DNA of 64,000 nt from CAYNFR01 sp964616755 (GTDB lineage Bacteria; Bacteroidota; Bacteroidia; Chitinophagales; Saprospiraceae): NCBI GenBank assembly GCA_964616755.1, contig CAZTSI010000002.1:1-64000 (forward strand), in the 5' to 3' direction. Shown here one piece after another: positions 18,728 to 27,763 of the stretch. A program made the translations under genes and the position numbers. How positions within the stretch are numbered: the first letter of the stretch is position 1; the number at the start of each line of letters is the position of its first letter. The notes below the pieces were generated by a model. That model was not told where the DNA came from, searched no databases, and was given only the letters and a program-made list of their open reading frames with translations.

Positions 18728-19999
18728 TTAGGCAAAAACTGTTTTGTAATCCTCATATAGCTGCTCTACATATGCCTTTACTTGATCGATAGTATCAAAT
18801 TTATCGAAGAGAGACGAAAGTTCGTTTTGAGGTTTTGCGCCATGCACATATGTACTGACATCCTTTTGTGAAATGACATTATTAGATAATATAATCAAGC
18901 GTTCGACCACATTTCGCAATTCTCGAATATTTCCCGACCAATCTAAACTCTGGAGAGCGGCAATGGCCTTTTGCTCAAATTTTTTGACCGGGATATTATA
19001 TTCCTTGCAGATAAGTGAACAAAAGTGATCCACTAATTCTGGAATATCCTCTTTGCGCTCGCGAAGACTAGGTACCTTAACGATAATGACTGCCAGACGG
19101 TGATAAAGATCTTCTCTAAATCGACCTTTTGCAATCTCGGTGCGCAAATCCTTATTCGTGGCCGCAATGACGCGAACGTTGACATTTATTTCCTTTTCCC
19201 CCCCAACCCTCATAATTCTGTTTTCTTGCAATGCACGCAAAACTTTGGCTTGCGCACTCAAGCTCATATCCCCTATCTCATCAAGAAACAAAGTGCCTTC
19301 GTGGGCTAATTCAAATTTCCCTGGTCGACTTTTATGTGCAGATGTAAATGAGCCTTTTTCGTGGCCAAACAATTCACTTTCGATCAATTCAGAGGGTATG
19401 GCTGCGCAATTCACTTCTACCAATACTTTGTCGTTACGTCCACTTCGTTCATGAATCCAACGAGCCACGAGCTCTTTACCCGTGCCGTTTTCTCCATTTA
19501 TCAACACTCGGGCATCAGTGGGTGCTACTACTTCGATAGTTTTTTTTATATCTTGAATAACTTCTGATTCACCTACGATATCAATCGTATTGGTTTTAGT
19601 TATCCTACGCTGAAGCACTTTTTTCTCGGTGATCAGGCTTGATTTGTCCTGAGCATTCCGAATAGTAATCAGCAATCTGTTTAGATCAGGTGGCTTTTGA
19701 ACAAAGTCGAATGCTCCTTTTTTGACTGCTTCTACGGCAGTATCTATATTTCCGTGGCCACTCATCATCACAACTGGCAAATCCGGCTTTAATACCTGTA
19801 CTTTTTCAATGACGTCCATTCCGTCCATTTTAGGCATCTTGATATCTAGAATTACTACGTCATAGTGATTCTGCTTTATCTTGACCATACAGTCTAAGCC
19901 GTCAACAGCTTCTTCTACCTCATACTTCTCAAATTCGAGTATCTCTTTAAGTGTGGATCGGATACTCTTGTCATCATCTACTAACAAAATCTTTGGCAT
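18728..19999 (-). CDS. NtrC-family response regulator with GSFTSA loop and no Fis-type DNA-binding domain
   Basis: 423 residues. The receiver domain (1-120) has acidic residues Asp8-Asp10, phosphoacceptor Asp52 (LDIKMP) and Lys102. The AAA+ domain (about 140-375) has Walker A GENGTGKE (169-176) and Walker B LFLDE (237-241). The sigma-54 contact loop reads GSFTSA (216-221) instead of GAFTGA. After the AAA+ lid only about 45 residues remain, and they show no Fis helix-turn-helix. Family knowledge: such proteins open sigma-54 promoter complexes. Without a DNA-binding domain it may act from solution or do something else. Its sensor kinase is not in the window. It lies upstream of, and probably cotranscribed with, the LOG gene. 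Confidence 0.9.
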   Translation of the reverse strand: MPKILLVDDDKSIRSTLKEILEFEKYEVEEAVDGLDCMVKIKQNHYDVVILDIKMPKMDGMDVIEKVQVLKPDLPVVMMSGHGNIDTAVEAVKKGAFDFVQKPPDLNRLLITIRNAQDKSSLITEKKVLQRRITKTNTIDIVGESEVIQDIKKTIEVVAPTDARVLINGENGTGKELVARWIHERSGRNDKVLVEVNCAAIPSELIESELFGHEKGSFTSAHKSRPGKFELAHEGTLFLDEIGDMSLSAQAKVLRALQENRIMRVGGEKEINVNVRVIAATNKDLRTEIAKGRFREDLYHRLAVIIVKVPSLRERKEDIPELVDHFCSLICKEYNIPVKKFEQKAIAALQSLDWSGNIRELRNVVERLIILSNNVISQKDVSTYVHGAKPQNELSSLFDKFDTIDQVKAYVEQLYEDYKTVFA

Positions 20000-20147
20000 T
20001 GCTTGATATAATTTATAATAGTCTATAAAAGAGACGGCAATATATTAAGAATAATTGTAATATGTAGTACCAAAAGGATGAAATATTCAGAAGAGCTTGA
20101 AATTAATTTACCAAGTTCAAATCAAAAAATTAAACAACATTAGTGCC

Positions 20148-21338
20148 TTAGGGATGCCCAAGCGCTGAAAAGGCTGAAACGACAAGGACTTGAACGCCTA
20201 TATCTAGGGCACCCTCATCAATATCAAAACGCGGTGTGTGGACAGAATGTCTATAACGGCCATCGTCACATGCCGTGCCCAATCTCAAAAAGCAAGATGG
20301 GCGCTCTTTAGAGTAAAAGGCAAAATCCTCGGCGGTCATTCGTCGATCGATAGGCACAAGAGCTTCGCTGCCAAAGTGATCTTTGAGGGCGTCGACAGTT
20401 TTTTGCATTAGGTAAGGGTCATTAACGAGGCTAGGATATCCTTTTAGGATAGATATCTCTGCTGATCCTCCATGAGCAAGTACTATATGCTCTATCATAT
20501 TCGAAATGAGTTCGTGTGCTTTCATCCGCCAATCGTTGTCAAATGTTCTAAAAGTACCTTCGAGCCGTACGATCTCAGGAATTATATTCGTAGCACCTCC
20601 GTCTGACTGAAATTTGCCAATCGTTAAAACAGAAGGAATAAAACTAGGTGCACTTCGACTTATTAAGGATTGCAAAGATTGTACTACTTGGCAGGCTATC
20701 CAAATAGGGTCAATGGCTTTGTGGGGCATTGCTCCATGACCACCTTTCCCCTTGATAGTAATGAAGAGTTCGTCAGCAGAAGCCATAAAAGATCCTGAGC
20801 AATAGCCAATTTTGCCGACCGGCAGATCAGGATGCACATGCTGGCCAAACACTGCCTCCACTCGTGGCTGCTCTAATACTCCATGAGCAATCATTAGGCT
20901 CGCTCCACCAGGGAGTTTTTCTTCGCCAGGTTGAAAAATCAATTTAACCATGCCCGGAAGTTGATCCTTTAATTGATGCAGTACATACGCAGCTCCTAAA
21001 AGACATGTCATATGTACATCATGCCCACATGCGTGCATCACCCCCTCACGCGCAGAGGCGTAGGCCACATCATTTTCTTCAACAATAGGAAGTGCATCCA
21101 TATCACCTCTAAGCGCAATGCAGCGATCTCCAGATCCAATGTACGCTACTATACCAGTGCCGCCCCCGAACTTACTGGCATGATGGATGCCCCAATCTGT
21201 CAACGTAGTGGATATAAACTGTGCCGTTTGATATTCCTCAAAAGACAATTCGGGGTAGGTATGTAAGTGCCTTCGTAGAGCAACAAGCTTTTCTGAAATG
21301 TCTTGAGTAATATGCTTTATTTGCGATGATAAGGTCAT
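20148..21338 (-). CDS. M20-family amidohydrolase (N-acyl-amino-acid/hippurate hydrolase type)
   Basis: 396 residues, the normal length for the M20D subfamily. Metal-site motifs are RGDMDALPI (about 77-85), HACGHD (102-107) and FQPGEE (about 140). A dimerisation insert follows, and the C-terminal motif MTAEDFAFY supplies the last metal ligand region. Family members hydrolyse N-acyl or N-benzoyl amino acids, or release amino acids from conjugates, with two divalent metals. No signal peptide is visible, so it is cytosolic. It lies between a glycosyltransferase and a response regulator on the same strand. The exact substrate cannot be told from sequence. Confidence 0.9.
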   Translation of the reverse strand: MTLSSQIKHITQDISEKLVALRRHLHTYPELSFEEYQTAQFISTTLTDWGIHHASKFGGGTGIVAYIGSGDRCIALRGDMDALPIVEENDVAYASAREGVMHACGHDVHMTCLLGAAYVLHQLKDQLPGMVKLIFQPGEEKLPGGASLMIAHGVLEQPRVEAVFGQHVHPDLPVGKIGYCSGSFMASADELFITIKGKGGHGAMPHKAIDPIWIACQVVQSLQSLISRSAPSFIPSVLTIGKFQSDGGATNIIPEIVRLEGTFRTFDNDWRMKAHELISNMIEHIVLAHGGSAEISILKGYPSLVNDPYLMQKTVDALKDHFGSEALVPIDRRMTAEDFAFYSKERPSCFLRLGTACDDGRYRHSVHTPRFDIDEGALDIGVQVLVVSAFSALGHP

Positions 21339-21402
21339 AGGTTAAAGATCAATAAAAATATTAGCTTTCGTGTATTTCCATGAGGGTTGCTTGCAAATAC
21401 CT

Positions 21403-23241
21403 CTAGTGATTCTCAAAAAAATATCGCCCTATCCGTCTATGATGTTTTACTATCATGCGCAAATCCAACATCACATCATGAAGCCGAATATAATCGATGG
21501 CACTATATTCCCCTAATTCATCTACAGGAATAATACAAGGTCTAAATACCTGTTTAAATATATTGTCGCTCGCCTTGGCAGTAATGCCTACTAAATGTAT
21601 TCGCCCCCCAATTAAATCTAAAACTTTGAATAAACATCCTAGCTTCCAAGGTATGCACAGAATAGCAAGAGGTGCAACACAAAGCGCAATCAAACTATCC
21701 AACATTCTTTTATTGAATTGATATTGTCGTAGTTGATAGTCGGAGTGAATAGCCTCTGTCATAAAAATAGATGTATGCTTAGGCGACGAAAACTTCCATA
21801 TAATTCCCTCTTTGGGGTGAAAAACTCCAGCAAAGGACACCGGCGCATGGCGATATAAAAAGGCAATTAGCGCGGTATAACCATGTGCGGCAATATCTAC
21901 CAAATGCCATTTCTCCTGCTTTGCCTCCGCAATTTGATCCAATGGTTCGTTTCTTGATATTACCGCTTGTTCAAAATTCCATGTATGCAGTGTAGTCGAT
22001 GCATTATTCGAATAAAGCTCGATGCCTTTATAAGAACTCAGAAAGAGATAACGCATAAACAAGGAGAAAAGCGGAGCCACCCATGAGGTGATAAAAAGGG
22101 TCATTCGACTCATACGCCACTCTTCGGGTAACAAACCGTAAAGCGCAAAAAAACATAACATCACCCATACTGCATTATACGCCCACTGTTGCAGACTAAC
22201 CTCTTCGGCAGTATAAGTAGATCTTAACCCTAAAATTATGGGATAAATCAACGCGGCCCACAGGGCCATCCAAGCTCTCAGATCTGTAGGAAAATAGGAT
22301 GGATCGCCATAATAGGCATTTGCCCAAAAAAAAGAAACAACTAAAAAACTTCCGAAACAAATAAGCATATCTACCATTGGCCAAAGTAGATGTAGTAATA
22401 TCACTTTTAGGAAATGGAAAATTAGAAGACATTTTGTTGCAAAGAGAAAAAGAACCTTTACCAGAGCAGAAGGGTGATGCCATTTGTGCCAATACAAGTA
22501 CATCGCTTGATAAAAGGCCGATCGCTGCCTAAAGGACCATCGGTCGCTGCTTTCCCCTTTTAGATGCAAGACTTTTACATTGTTGAGCAAATAGTTTTTA
22601 TAGCCATTTACAAGAGCAGAATGACAAATATCTATATCCTCGCCATACAAGAAATATCGCTCATCGAAGCCCTTGATCGCGAAAAATTTACTTCTTTCTA
22701 TCATCAAGCATGCACCTGCCAAAACAGCTATTTCTTGCACAGATTCGCCTGTATTCTCGGCATAATAAGCCGATGGTGATCTAGCCACCTCGTTAAGGCC
22801 AATCAGCTTTCGCCAAGTCCCTGATATGCTCGGTACATTTCGTGCGCTCTCTGCCAATAGTCGCCCATTTCCGTCTATCAATTGACAAGACAAGAAGGCC
22901 GGATTATTAAGAGAGCTATAAACACCAAGCATTTGCTTAATAGACTCTTGGCCAAGAATGACGTCTGGATTTAGAATCAAAACATACTTGCCTGAAGCTA
23001 TCGCTACACCTTGATTGACAGCTGCGCCAAATCCCAGGTTTACATGATTTTCGATAACTCGAGCAACAGGATATTTTTGTCTAATAAAAGATACAGAGGC
23101 ATCTCGAGAATCATTGTCTACGATGATAAGCTCGCCCTTTATGCATTCCATTGCCTTGTAAACGCTATCAAGCGTGAAGGGCAAAAAGTTTCGAGCTTGA
23201 TAACTTACTACAACGATAGAAATTTGAACGGTCTCAGTCAC
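21403..23241 (-). CDS. Membrane glycosyltransferase: GT2 domain, transmembrane segments and degenerate sugar-phosphate-transferase-like tail
   Basis: 612 residues. The first 250 or so form a GT2 fold (ISIVVVSYQARNFLP, IVDNDSRDAS, NPDV, and GEDID near 208) of the rhamnosyltransferase-like group. Residues about 265-400 contain several hydrophobic membrane segments. The last 110 residues (NKRMLDSLIALCVAPLAIL, GGRIHLVG, and LDLRMIVK near the end) resemble the flanks of the bacterial sugar transferase domain of initiating polysaccharide enzymes but lack the usual central catalytic stretch. Probably adds sugars to a lipid-linked surface glycan; donor and acceptor unknown. The C-terminal assignment is inference. 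Confidence 0.75.
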   Translation of the reverse strand: MTETVQISIVVVSYQARNFLPFTLDSVYKAMECIKGELIIVDNDSRDASVSFIRQKYPVARVIENHVNLGFGAAVNQGVAIASGKYVLILNPDVILGQESIKQMLGVYSSLNNPAFLSCQLIDGNGRLLAESARNVPSISGTWRKLIGLNEVARSPSAYYAENTGESVQEIAVLAGACLMIERSKFFAIKGFDERYFLYGEDIDICHSALVNGYKNYLLNNVKVLHLKGESSDRWSFRQRSAFYQAMYLYWHKWHHPSALVKVLFLFATKCLLIFHFLKVILLHLLWPMVDMLICFGSFLVVSFFWANAYYGDPSYFPTDLRAWMALWAALIYPIILGLRSTYTAEEVSLQQWAYNAVWVMLCFFALYGLLPEEWRMSRMTLFITSWVAPLFSLFMRYLFLSSYKGIELYSNNASTTLHTWNFEQAVISRNEPLDQIAEAKQEKWHLVDIAAHGYTALIAFLYRHAPVSFAGVFHPKEGIIWKFSSPKHTSIFMTEAIHSDYQLRQYQFNKRMLDSLIALCVAPLAILCIPWKLGCLFKVLDLIGGRIHLVGITAKASDNIFKQVFRPCIIPVDELGEYSAIDYIRLHDVMLDLRMIVKHHRRIGRYFFENH

Positions 23242-23270
23242 CAGACAAAGCTATTCTTTATCCTAGAAAC

Positions 23271-23888
23271 TTATAGTTCTGATACATCATAAACCGTCCG
23301 GCTAAGGATAGACTTGCCTAGGGTAAATTCGTCAGTGTATTCTAATTCACCACCAAAAGAGATGCCTCGGGCGAGTTGACTGACGCGCACCCCCTTATGT
23401 TTGAGTCGCTTGCTGATATAATAGGTAGTTGTCTCCCCTTCAATCGTCGGGCTAACGGCCATGATTATTTCCTTTATATCTTCTGTTTGGACTCGTGCAA
23501 AAAGCAAATCAAAACTCAAGTCCTCTGTACCCACACCATCTAAAGGAGAAATCAAACCCCCTAAGACATGATATAGACCATTGTACTGTGATGTATCCTC
23601 AATAGCCATGACATCACGAATAGATTCTACTACACAAATCGTATCCGCCTTGCCCGCTCTAGATAAACAAATGCCACAAAGGTCTTGATCAGCAAGATTG
23701 TTGCACGACTTACAAAACCGAATGTTCTCGCATAAATTAGCAATGGGATGTATGATCTGATCCATCACGTAATTTTTGTCCTTCTTGAGCAAATGCAAGG
23801 CCATACGCATAGCTGACTTACGACCAATTCCCGGTAAGCGACTAAAGGCATCTACCGCTTCTTGAAGGAGTTTAGAGGAATGTGACAT
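23271..23888 (-). CDS. recR: Recombination mediator protein RecR
   Basis: 205 residues, typical length. An N-terminal helix-hairpin-helix (LPGIGRKSAMRMALHLL) is followed by the Cys4 zinc finger (Cys59, Cys62, Cys71, Cys74) and a Toprim domain beginning CVVE. RecR works with RecO and RecF to load RecA at single-stranded gaps. It ends 30 bases upstream of the glycosyltransferase on the same strand and is divergent from the E2 gene at 24024. Confidence 0.97.
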   Translation of the reverse strand: MSHSSKLLQEAVDAFSRLPGIGRKSAMRMALHLLKKDKNYVMDQIIHPIANLCENIRFCKSCNNLADQDLCGICLSRAGKADTICVVESIRDVMAIEDTSQYNGLYHVLGGLISPLDGVGTEDLSFDLLFARVQTEDIKEIIMAVSPTIEGETTTYYISKRLKHKGVRVSQLARGISFGGELEYTDEFTLGKSILSRTVYDVSEL

Positions 23889-24023
23889 TATAAAAAATAA
23901 TCATATTAGAGATCACAAATATAAGATAGGAATATAACACCGCACGTAGCTGTATAGATTTTATGAACAAATGATGTATTTTGGCGCTTTGATTGATTGG
24001 ATAGCTAAATAACAAACAAAGAC

Positions 24024-25253
24024 ATGGCAGAAATAATCAGAATGCCCAGATTGAGTGATACCATGGAAGAAGGTAACATCATTTCTTGGCTTAAAAAAGT
24101 AGGGGACGCCGTGAGTGCAGGTGATGTGCTTGCTGAAGTAGAAACGGATAAAGCGACCATGGATTTAGAAAGCTTTTTTGACGGCACCTTACTTTACGTT
24201 GGTGTAGAAAAAGGCGCTGTTCCTGTGGACGAGATTATTGCCATCATCGGCAACAAAGATGAAGATGTTAAAAAATTATTAGCCGAAGCTAGAGGCGTGG
24301 CTGTTGTCGAAACAGAAAGTGCTCCAGTGACGACAGATCCTGTTTTAACACCGGTGGCGCACAAAGAAGAAGCACCGCCCTCTACTTCTAATGATAGCCG
24401 CATAAAGGCTTCACCACTCGCTAAGAAGATCGCCGAGGATAATAAAGTTTCTCTCCAACAAATACAAGGATCAGGTGATGGTGGCCGAATTATCAAAAAG
24501 GATGTAGAAGATCAAATAAAGTCCGGTGCAACGTCTACAACAAGCGTAGCATCAGCACCGAATATCGTCTCTGGAGAGACTATTAAAGTTCCTCTAAGCC
24601 AGATGCGAAAGACAATCGCTAAACGATTGAGCCAAAGCAAATTTGCAGCACCTCATTTCTATTTAACCATTGAGGTAAATATGAATCGCGCTGCTGAAGC
24701 CCGCCAAGCTGTAAACAATCTAGGTGGTGTGAAAGTATCTTTTAATGATATCGTCATCAAAGCCTGTGCCATGGCGCTGCGCAAACATACATATATCAAC
24801 GCCAGTTGGACAGACACTGACATCGTGTTAAATGGAAATATAAATATTGGTGTCGCTGTAGCAGTAGAAGAGGGCTTACTTGTGCCTGTTGTCAAAAATG
24901 CAGATTACAAATCCTTGAGTCAAATAAACACCGAGGTAAAAGATTATGCCGGTAGAGCACGCGACAAGAAATTGAAGCCCGAGGAAATGAGTGGCAATAC
25001 GTTTACCATATCTAATTTGGGTATGTTTGGCATAGATGAGTTTACCGCCATCATCAATCCGCCAGATAGCTGCATATTAGCCGTAGGGTCTATTGTGGAA
25101 AAACCTATCGTGGAGAACGGAGCCATAAAGGTGGCCAGTATAATGAAAGTAACGCTTAGCTGTGACCACCGTGTAGTGGATGGTGCTAAAGGGGCGGAAT
25201 TTTTGAATACGCTGCGCAACTATCTAGAGAATCCATTAACGATGTTAGTCTAG
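24024..25253 (+). CDS. pdhC: Pyruvate dehydrogenase complex E2, dihydrolipoamide acetyltransferase
   Basis: 409 residues. One lipoyl domain (1-77) has lipoylated Lys43 in ETDKATM. An Ala/Pro/Thr-rich linker leads to the peripheral-subunit-binding domain (about 125-163, ASPLAKKIAEDN) and the acyltransferase core, with catalytic His382 and Asp386 in DHRVVDGA. The ETDKATM lipoyl motif is the pyruvate-dehydrogenase type, though a branched-chain 2-oxoacid E2 cannot be fully excluded. Many Bacteroidota E2 proteins carry two lipoyl domains; this one has one. E1 and E3 genes are not adjacent. Its start is preceded by a 135-base divergent promoter region shared with recR. Confidence 0.9.
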   Translation: MAEIIRMPRLSDTMEEGNIISWLKKVGDAVSAGDVLAEVETDKATMDLESFFDGTLLYVGVEKGAVPVDEIIAIIGNKDEDVKKLLAEARGVAVVETESAPVTTDPVLTPVAHKEEAPPSTSNDSRIKASPLAKKIAEDNKVSLQQIQGSGDGGRIIKKDVEDQIKSGATSTTSVASAPNIVSGETIKVPLSQMRKTIAKRLSQSKFAAPHFYLTIEVNMNRAAEARQAVNNLGGVKVSFNDIVIKACAMALRKHTYINASWTDTDIVLNGNINIGVAVAVEEGLLVPVVKNADYKSLSQINTEVKDYAGRARDKKLKPEEMSGNTFTISNLGMFGIDEFTAIINPPDSCILAVGSIVEKPIVENGAIKVASIMKVTLSCDHRVVDGAKGAEFLNTLRNYLENPLTMLV

Positions 25254-25383
25254 CCCATGCTTTGAATCTTATCTTTTGACTTATTTCCTTAGATAATATT
25301 GTACTCGTATAGGGGAATGTTTTGGGTATTTTCTCAGTGAGAATGCATCGTTATTGATACTCTAAGCCTTATGATTTTATGAA

Positions 25384-25413
25384 TAAAAAAAGGGAACCTT
25401 TCAGCCCCCTTTT
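25384..25413 (-). terminator. Rho-independent terminator for the OmpA gene
   Basis: The minus strand reads aaaaggg, a loop, then ccctttttttat: a stem with a T-run, just after the stop at 25437. The converging E2 gene ends at 25253, and the A-run on the other side could let the hairpin act in both directions. Confidence 0.65.
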
Positions 25414-25436
25414 GTATAAATCGATTTTCTGAACGA

Positions 25437-27587
25437 TTAATAGCCCGAGTTTTTTGGGGTTTTCACGGGATTAAACTTATACTTTGAACCCGGTCTTGAA
25501 GGACCATAGCTAGGCTTTCCCGCATCTGGACCATCTGGTCTTTCTAGATCTGCATCTGTTGCCTCACATACTCGAAACTCCACTCTTCTATTCATGAATT
25601 GCATGAATTCTTCTTCTTCGCTAGTGTAATGATTATCTTTTAAAAAATTGATCAAGGGGCTTTCTTCTCCGCCATACATTACATTAAAGCGTGATCTATC
25701 AATGCCATAATTGGAGACTAAATAATCTACCGCTTCTTTGGCTCTTTTGTAAGACAAAACACGATTGTAGGCGTTAGAACTTCTTACATCTGTGTGTCCA
25801 TGTGCGGTTATACATATATCGGGACAATTTTTCATGACGTAAGCAATTTGATGAAGTTTAGCATAGCCCTCAGGACGGATACCATACTTGTCAAGATCAT
25901 AGTGCAACATTGGTAAAAACCAGTTACCGCAACCGCTATTAATAATGGTGCCGTAGGAATTGTATGCTCCACCCGTATTGTTATTGACAGTTGCGGTATT
26001 TCCGCGCCCTGGTATACCTGTAGTTGTGCCTGGTGTCCCCGATACAACACTAGTAGTAACGGGCGTGCCATCTGGGCCAACGACTGTGGTACTCGTGGTA
26101 GTGGTAGAATTTGTTGTTGTTCCACCAGCAATATTAAGGCCACCTGGAGCAATCGTACTGCCCGTTTCAGGGTTGCGAATACCCCCACTCGATTGCACAC
26201 CATATCCTGTATTAGCGCAGAGTTCGCAGTTGTTTTGTATGATATTGATTACATCAGCCTCTGTTAAGATAATCGGTTTGTCATTCTCTATTTGCGCCAC
26301 TCCAAATTCATTCACCGGATATCCGGGTGGTGAAAAAGGTTCTCTATCTTTGCAATCAACTACACCGTCACCATCACTATCTAGTGTAACACCTCTAGTA
26401 TCAACAAGACAACCGTCTGGCGTATTTGGCTCAAGGTCAATTAAGTCAAGGACTCCATCATTATCTTCGTCGATCCATTCAAATTGAGGACGTGCCTTGA
26501 CTTCTGCAATATCATTATAAAGACCATCCATTGGATTGACCCAATAAAGTGGTTCTATTTTTTTATTGAAATTACCCACATTAAATCCAAGCCTCAAACT
26601 CGTATAATGCGCCATATCTACGTTATTGGACTGATCTAAAGCCGTTCGAAATTTTATACCGTCCAAATAATCATTGTCCGAAGCCATCAATTGATGTTCC
26701 ACCCCAATATTCAATCGTCTAGAAATTTTCCTAGAGACACCGACCGATGCTGTAAAAATAGGATGTAAGTTAATATCATCACCTAGTCTAAATACGCCTT
26801 CCTTCTGAAATGCCGACGTCTCGTAATTGCCGTCATATATGGCTTCTAGGGCATTCTTAATCTCATCACGCCCGGCCTTAGTATTAAATAATTCTCTAGT
26901 AAACCCCGTTCGTTCTCTCAGCGCAGCATATGGATTACCTGCTTCATCTAACAAGTCCAATTTTGTAGCGTTGTGATCTAGACCTACGCCAAATGCTACA
27001 TAAGTATTCCATTTATTGCGCTCTTTATGAAACATTAGATTGCCCACGTTGAATACAAGCTGCACAGCTCCATAATAATAAGTAGTGCGATAAGACGGAA
27101 ACCAAGAGTCATTGGCGGGATTGGCATTACTGTACCCTTCCCAGCCTTGAAACTGGCCATTAGATTCCACGAGTCCTCCGCCATAGCTGCGATGACGCCA
27201 AGGCTGTGGCTCCAAACCAGTAGCATTACCATAAAAGCCATCAAAACGTATAGAAGTAAAGTAAGTAAGAGCTTTGCGAAGGTGCAAACCTGTACCATAG
27301 CCTCCCGGTATAGTTGGATCGACATCACCGTCAATAAAAAAGTGTCCCCCATGTACACCGACCTCCCACATATGCTTGGGTTGTGCGCTGTATTTATATT
27401 GTCCGAGTCGCCATTGGCGATTTTGCTCAGGATCTTTGGTCATTTCATCAGTGATAACGGGCGCCAACCAGGGGCTATTGACTGGAGATATTAGCCCTAT
27501 AGAGTCACTCTGTCCTTGAATATAAGTACTCAAAAGTATGAGCATACCGCATACAATGAGCAATCGTGAAGTCAACATGTTATTCAT
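25437..27587 (-). CDS. OmpA-family outer-membrane protein with calcium repeats
   Basis: 716 residues with an N-terminal signal peptide (ending STYIQGQ). A beta-rich region to about 370 looks like an outer-membrane barrel. Asp-rich thrombospondin-type-3 motifs follow (EDNDGVLDLIDLEP, DSDGDGVVDCKD). After a Thr/Gly-rich linker, a C-terminal OmpA peptidoglycan-binding domain (about 575-690) carries ITAHGHTD, the segment AYNRVLSYKRAKEAVDYL, and NRRVEF. It should tie the outer membrane to peptidoglycan. A Met three codons downstream is an alternative start. Divergent from the arginase-like gene. Confidence 0.9.
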   Translation of the reverse strand: MNNMLTSRLLIVCGMLILLSTYIQGQSDSIGLISPVNSPWLAPVITDEMTKDPEQNRQWRLGQYKYSAQPKHMWEVGVHGGHFFIDGDVDPTIPGGYGTGLHLRKALTYFTSIRFDGFYGNATGLEPQPWRHRSYGGGLVESNGQFQGWEGYSNANPANDSWFPSYRTTYYYGAVQLVFNVGNLMFHKERNKWNTYVAFGVGLDHNATKLDLLDEAGNPYAALRERTGFTRELFNTKAGRDEIKNALEAIYDGNYETSAFQKEGVFRLGDDINLHPIFTASVGVSRKISRRLNIGVEHQLMASDNDYLDGIKFRTALDQSNNVDMAHYTSLRLGFNVGNFNKKIEPLYWVNPMDGLYNDIAEVKARPQFEWIDEDNDGVLDLIDLEPNTPDGCLVDTRGVTLDSDGDGVVDCKDREPFSPPGYPVNEFGVAQIENDKPIILTEADVINIIQNNCELCANTGYGVQSSGGIRNPETGSTIAPGGLNIAGGTTTNSTTTTSTTVVGPDGTPVTTSVVSGTPGTTTGIPGRGNTATVNNNTGGAYNSYGTIINSGCGNWFLPMLHYDLDKYGIRPEGYAKLHQIAYVMKNCPDICITAHGHTDVRSSNAYNRVLSYKRAKEAVDYLVSNYGIDRSRFNVMYGGEESPLINFLKDNHYTSEEEEFMQFMNRRVEFRVCEATDADLERPDGPDAGKPSYGPSRPGSKYKFNPVKTPKNSGY

Positions 27588-27763
27588 CTCTTAATTCTGC
27601 AAATGTCTTAAAATCGTCTACTAGACATAAGCCTATTTCTTCTCTGGTCAGTTGGAATATGATTAATTTATCATATATATTAAGCGCTAAGGTACAAACC
27701 TTTTACATATTATAAAAAAAAATATTAATTTAACATATTATAATATATCATTATATTTGACCT

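Noticed and set aside
19100..19567. Plus-strand frames of 60-104 codons inside the response regulator
   Set aside because: Antisense shadows of a strong AAA+ coding region.
25832..26487. Plus- and minus-strand frames of 120-175 codons within the OmpA gene
   Set aside because: They come from the Thr/Gly-rich linker in other frames; the OmpA frame has clear domains.
27752..27759. Bacteroidota-like promoter element tatatttg just before 27764
   Set aside because: It would place transcription start at or beyond the first ATG, and the region is so AT-rich that a match by chance is likely.
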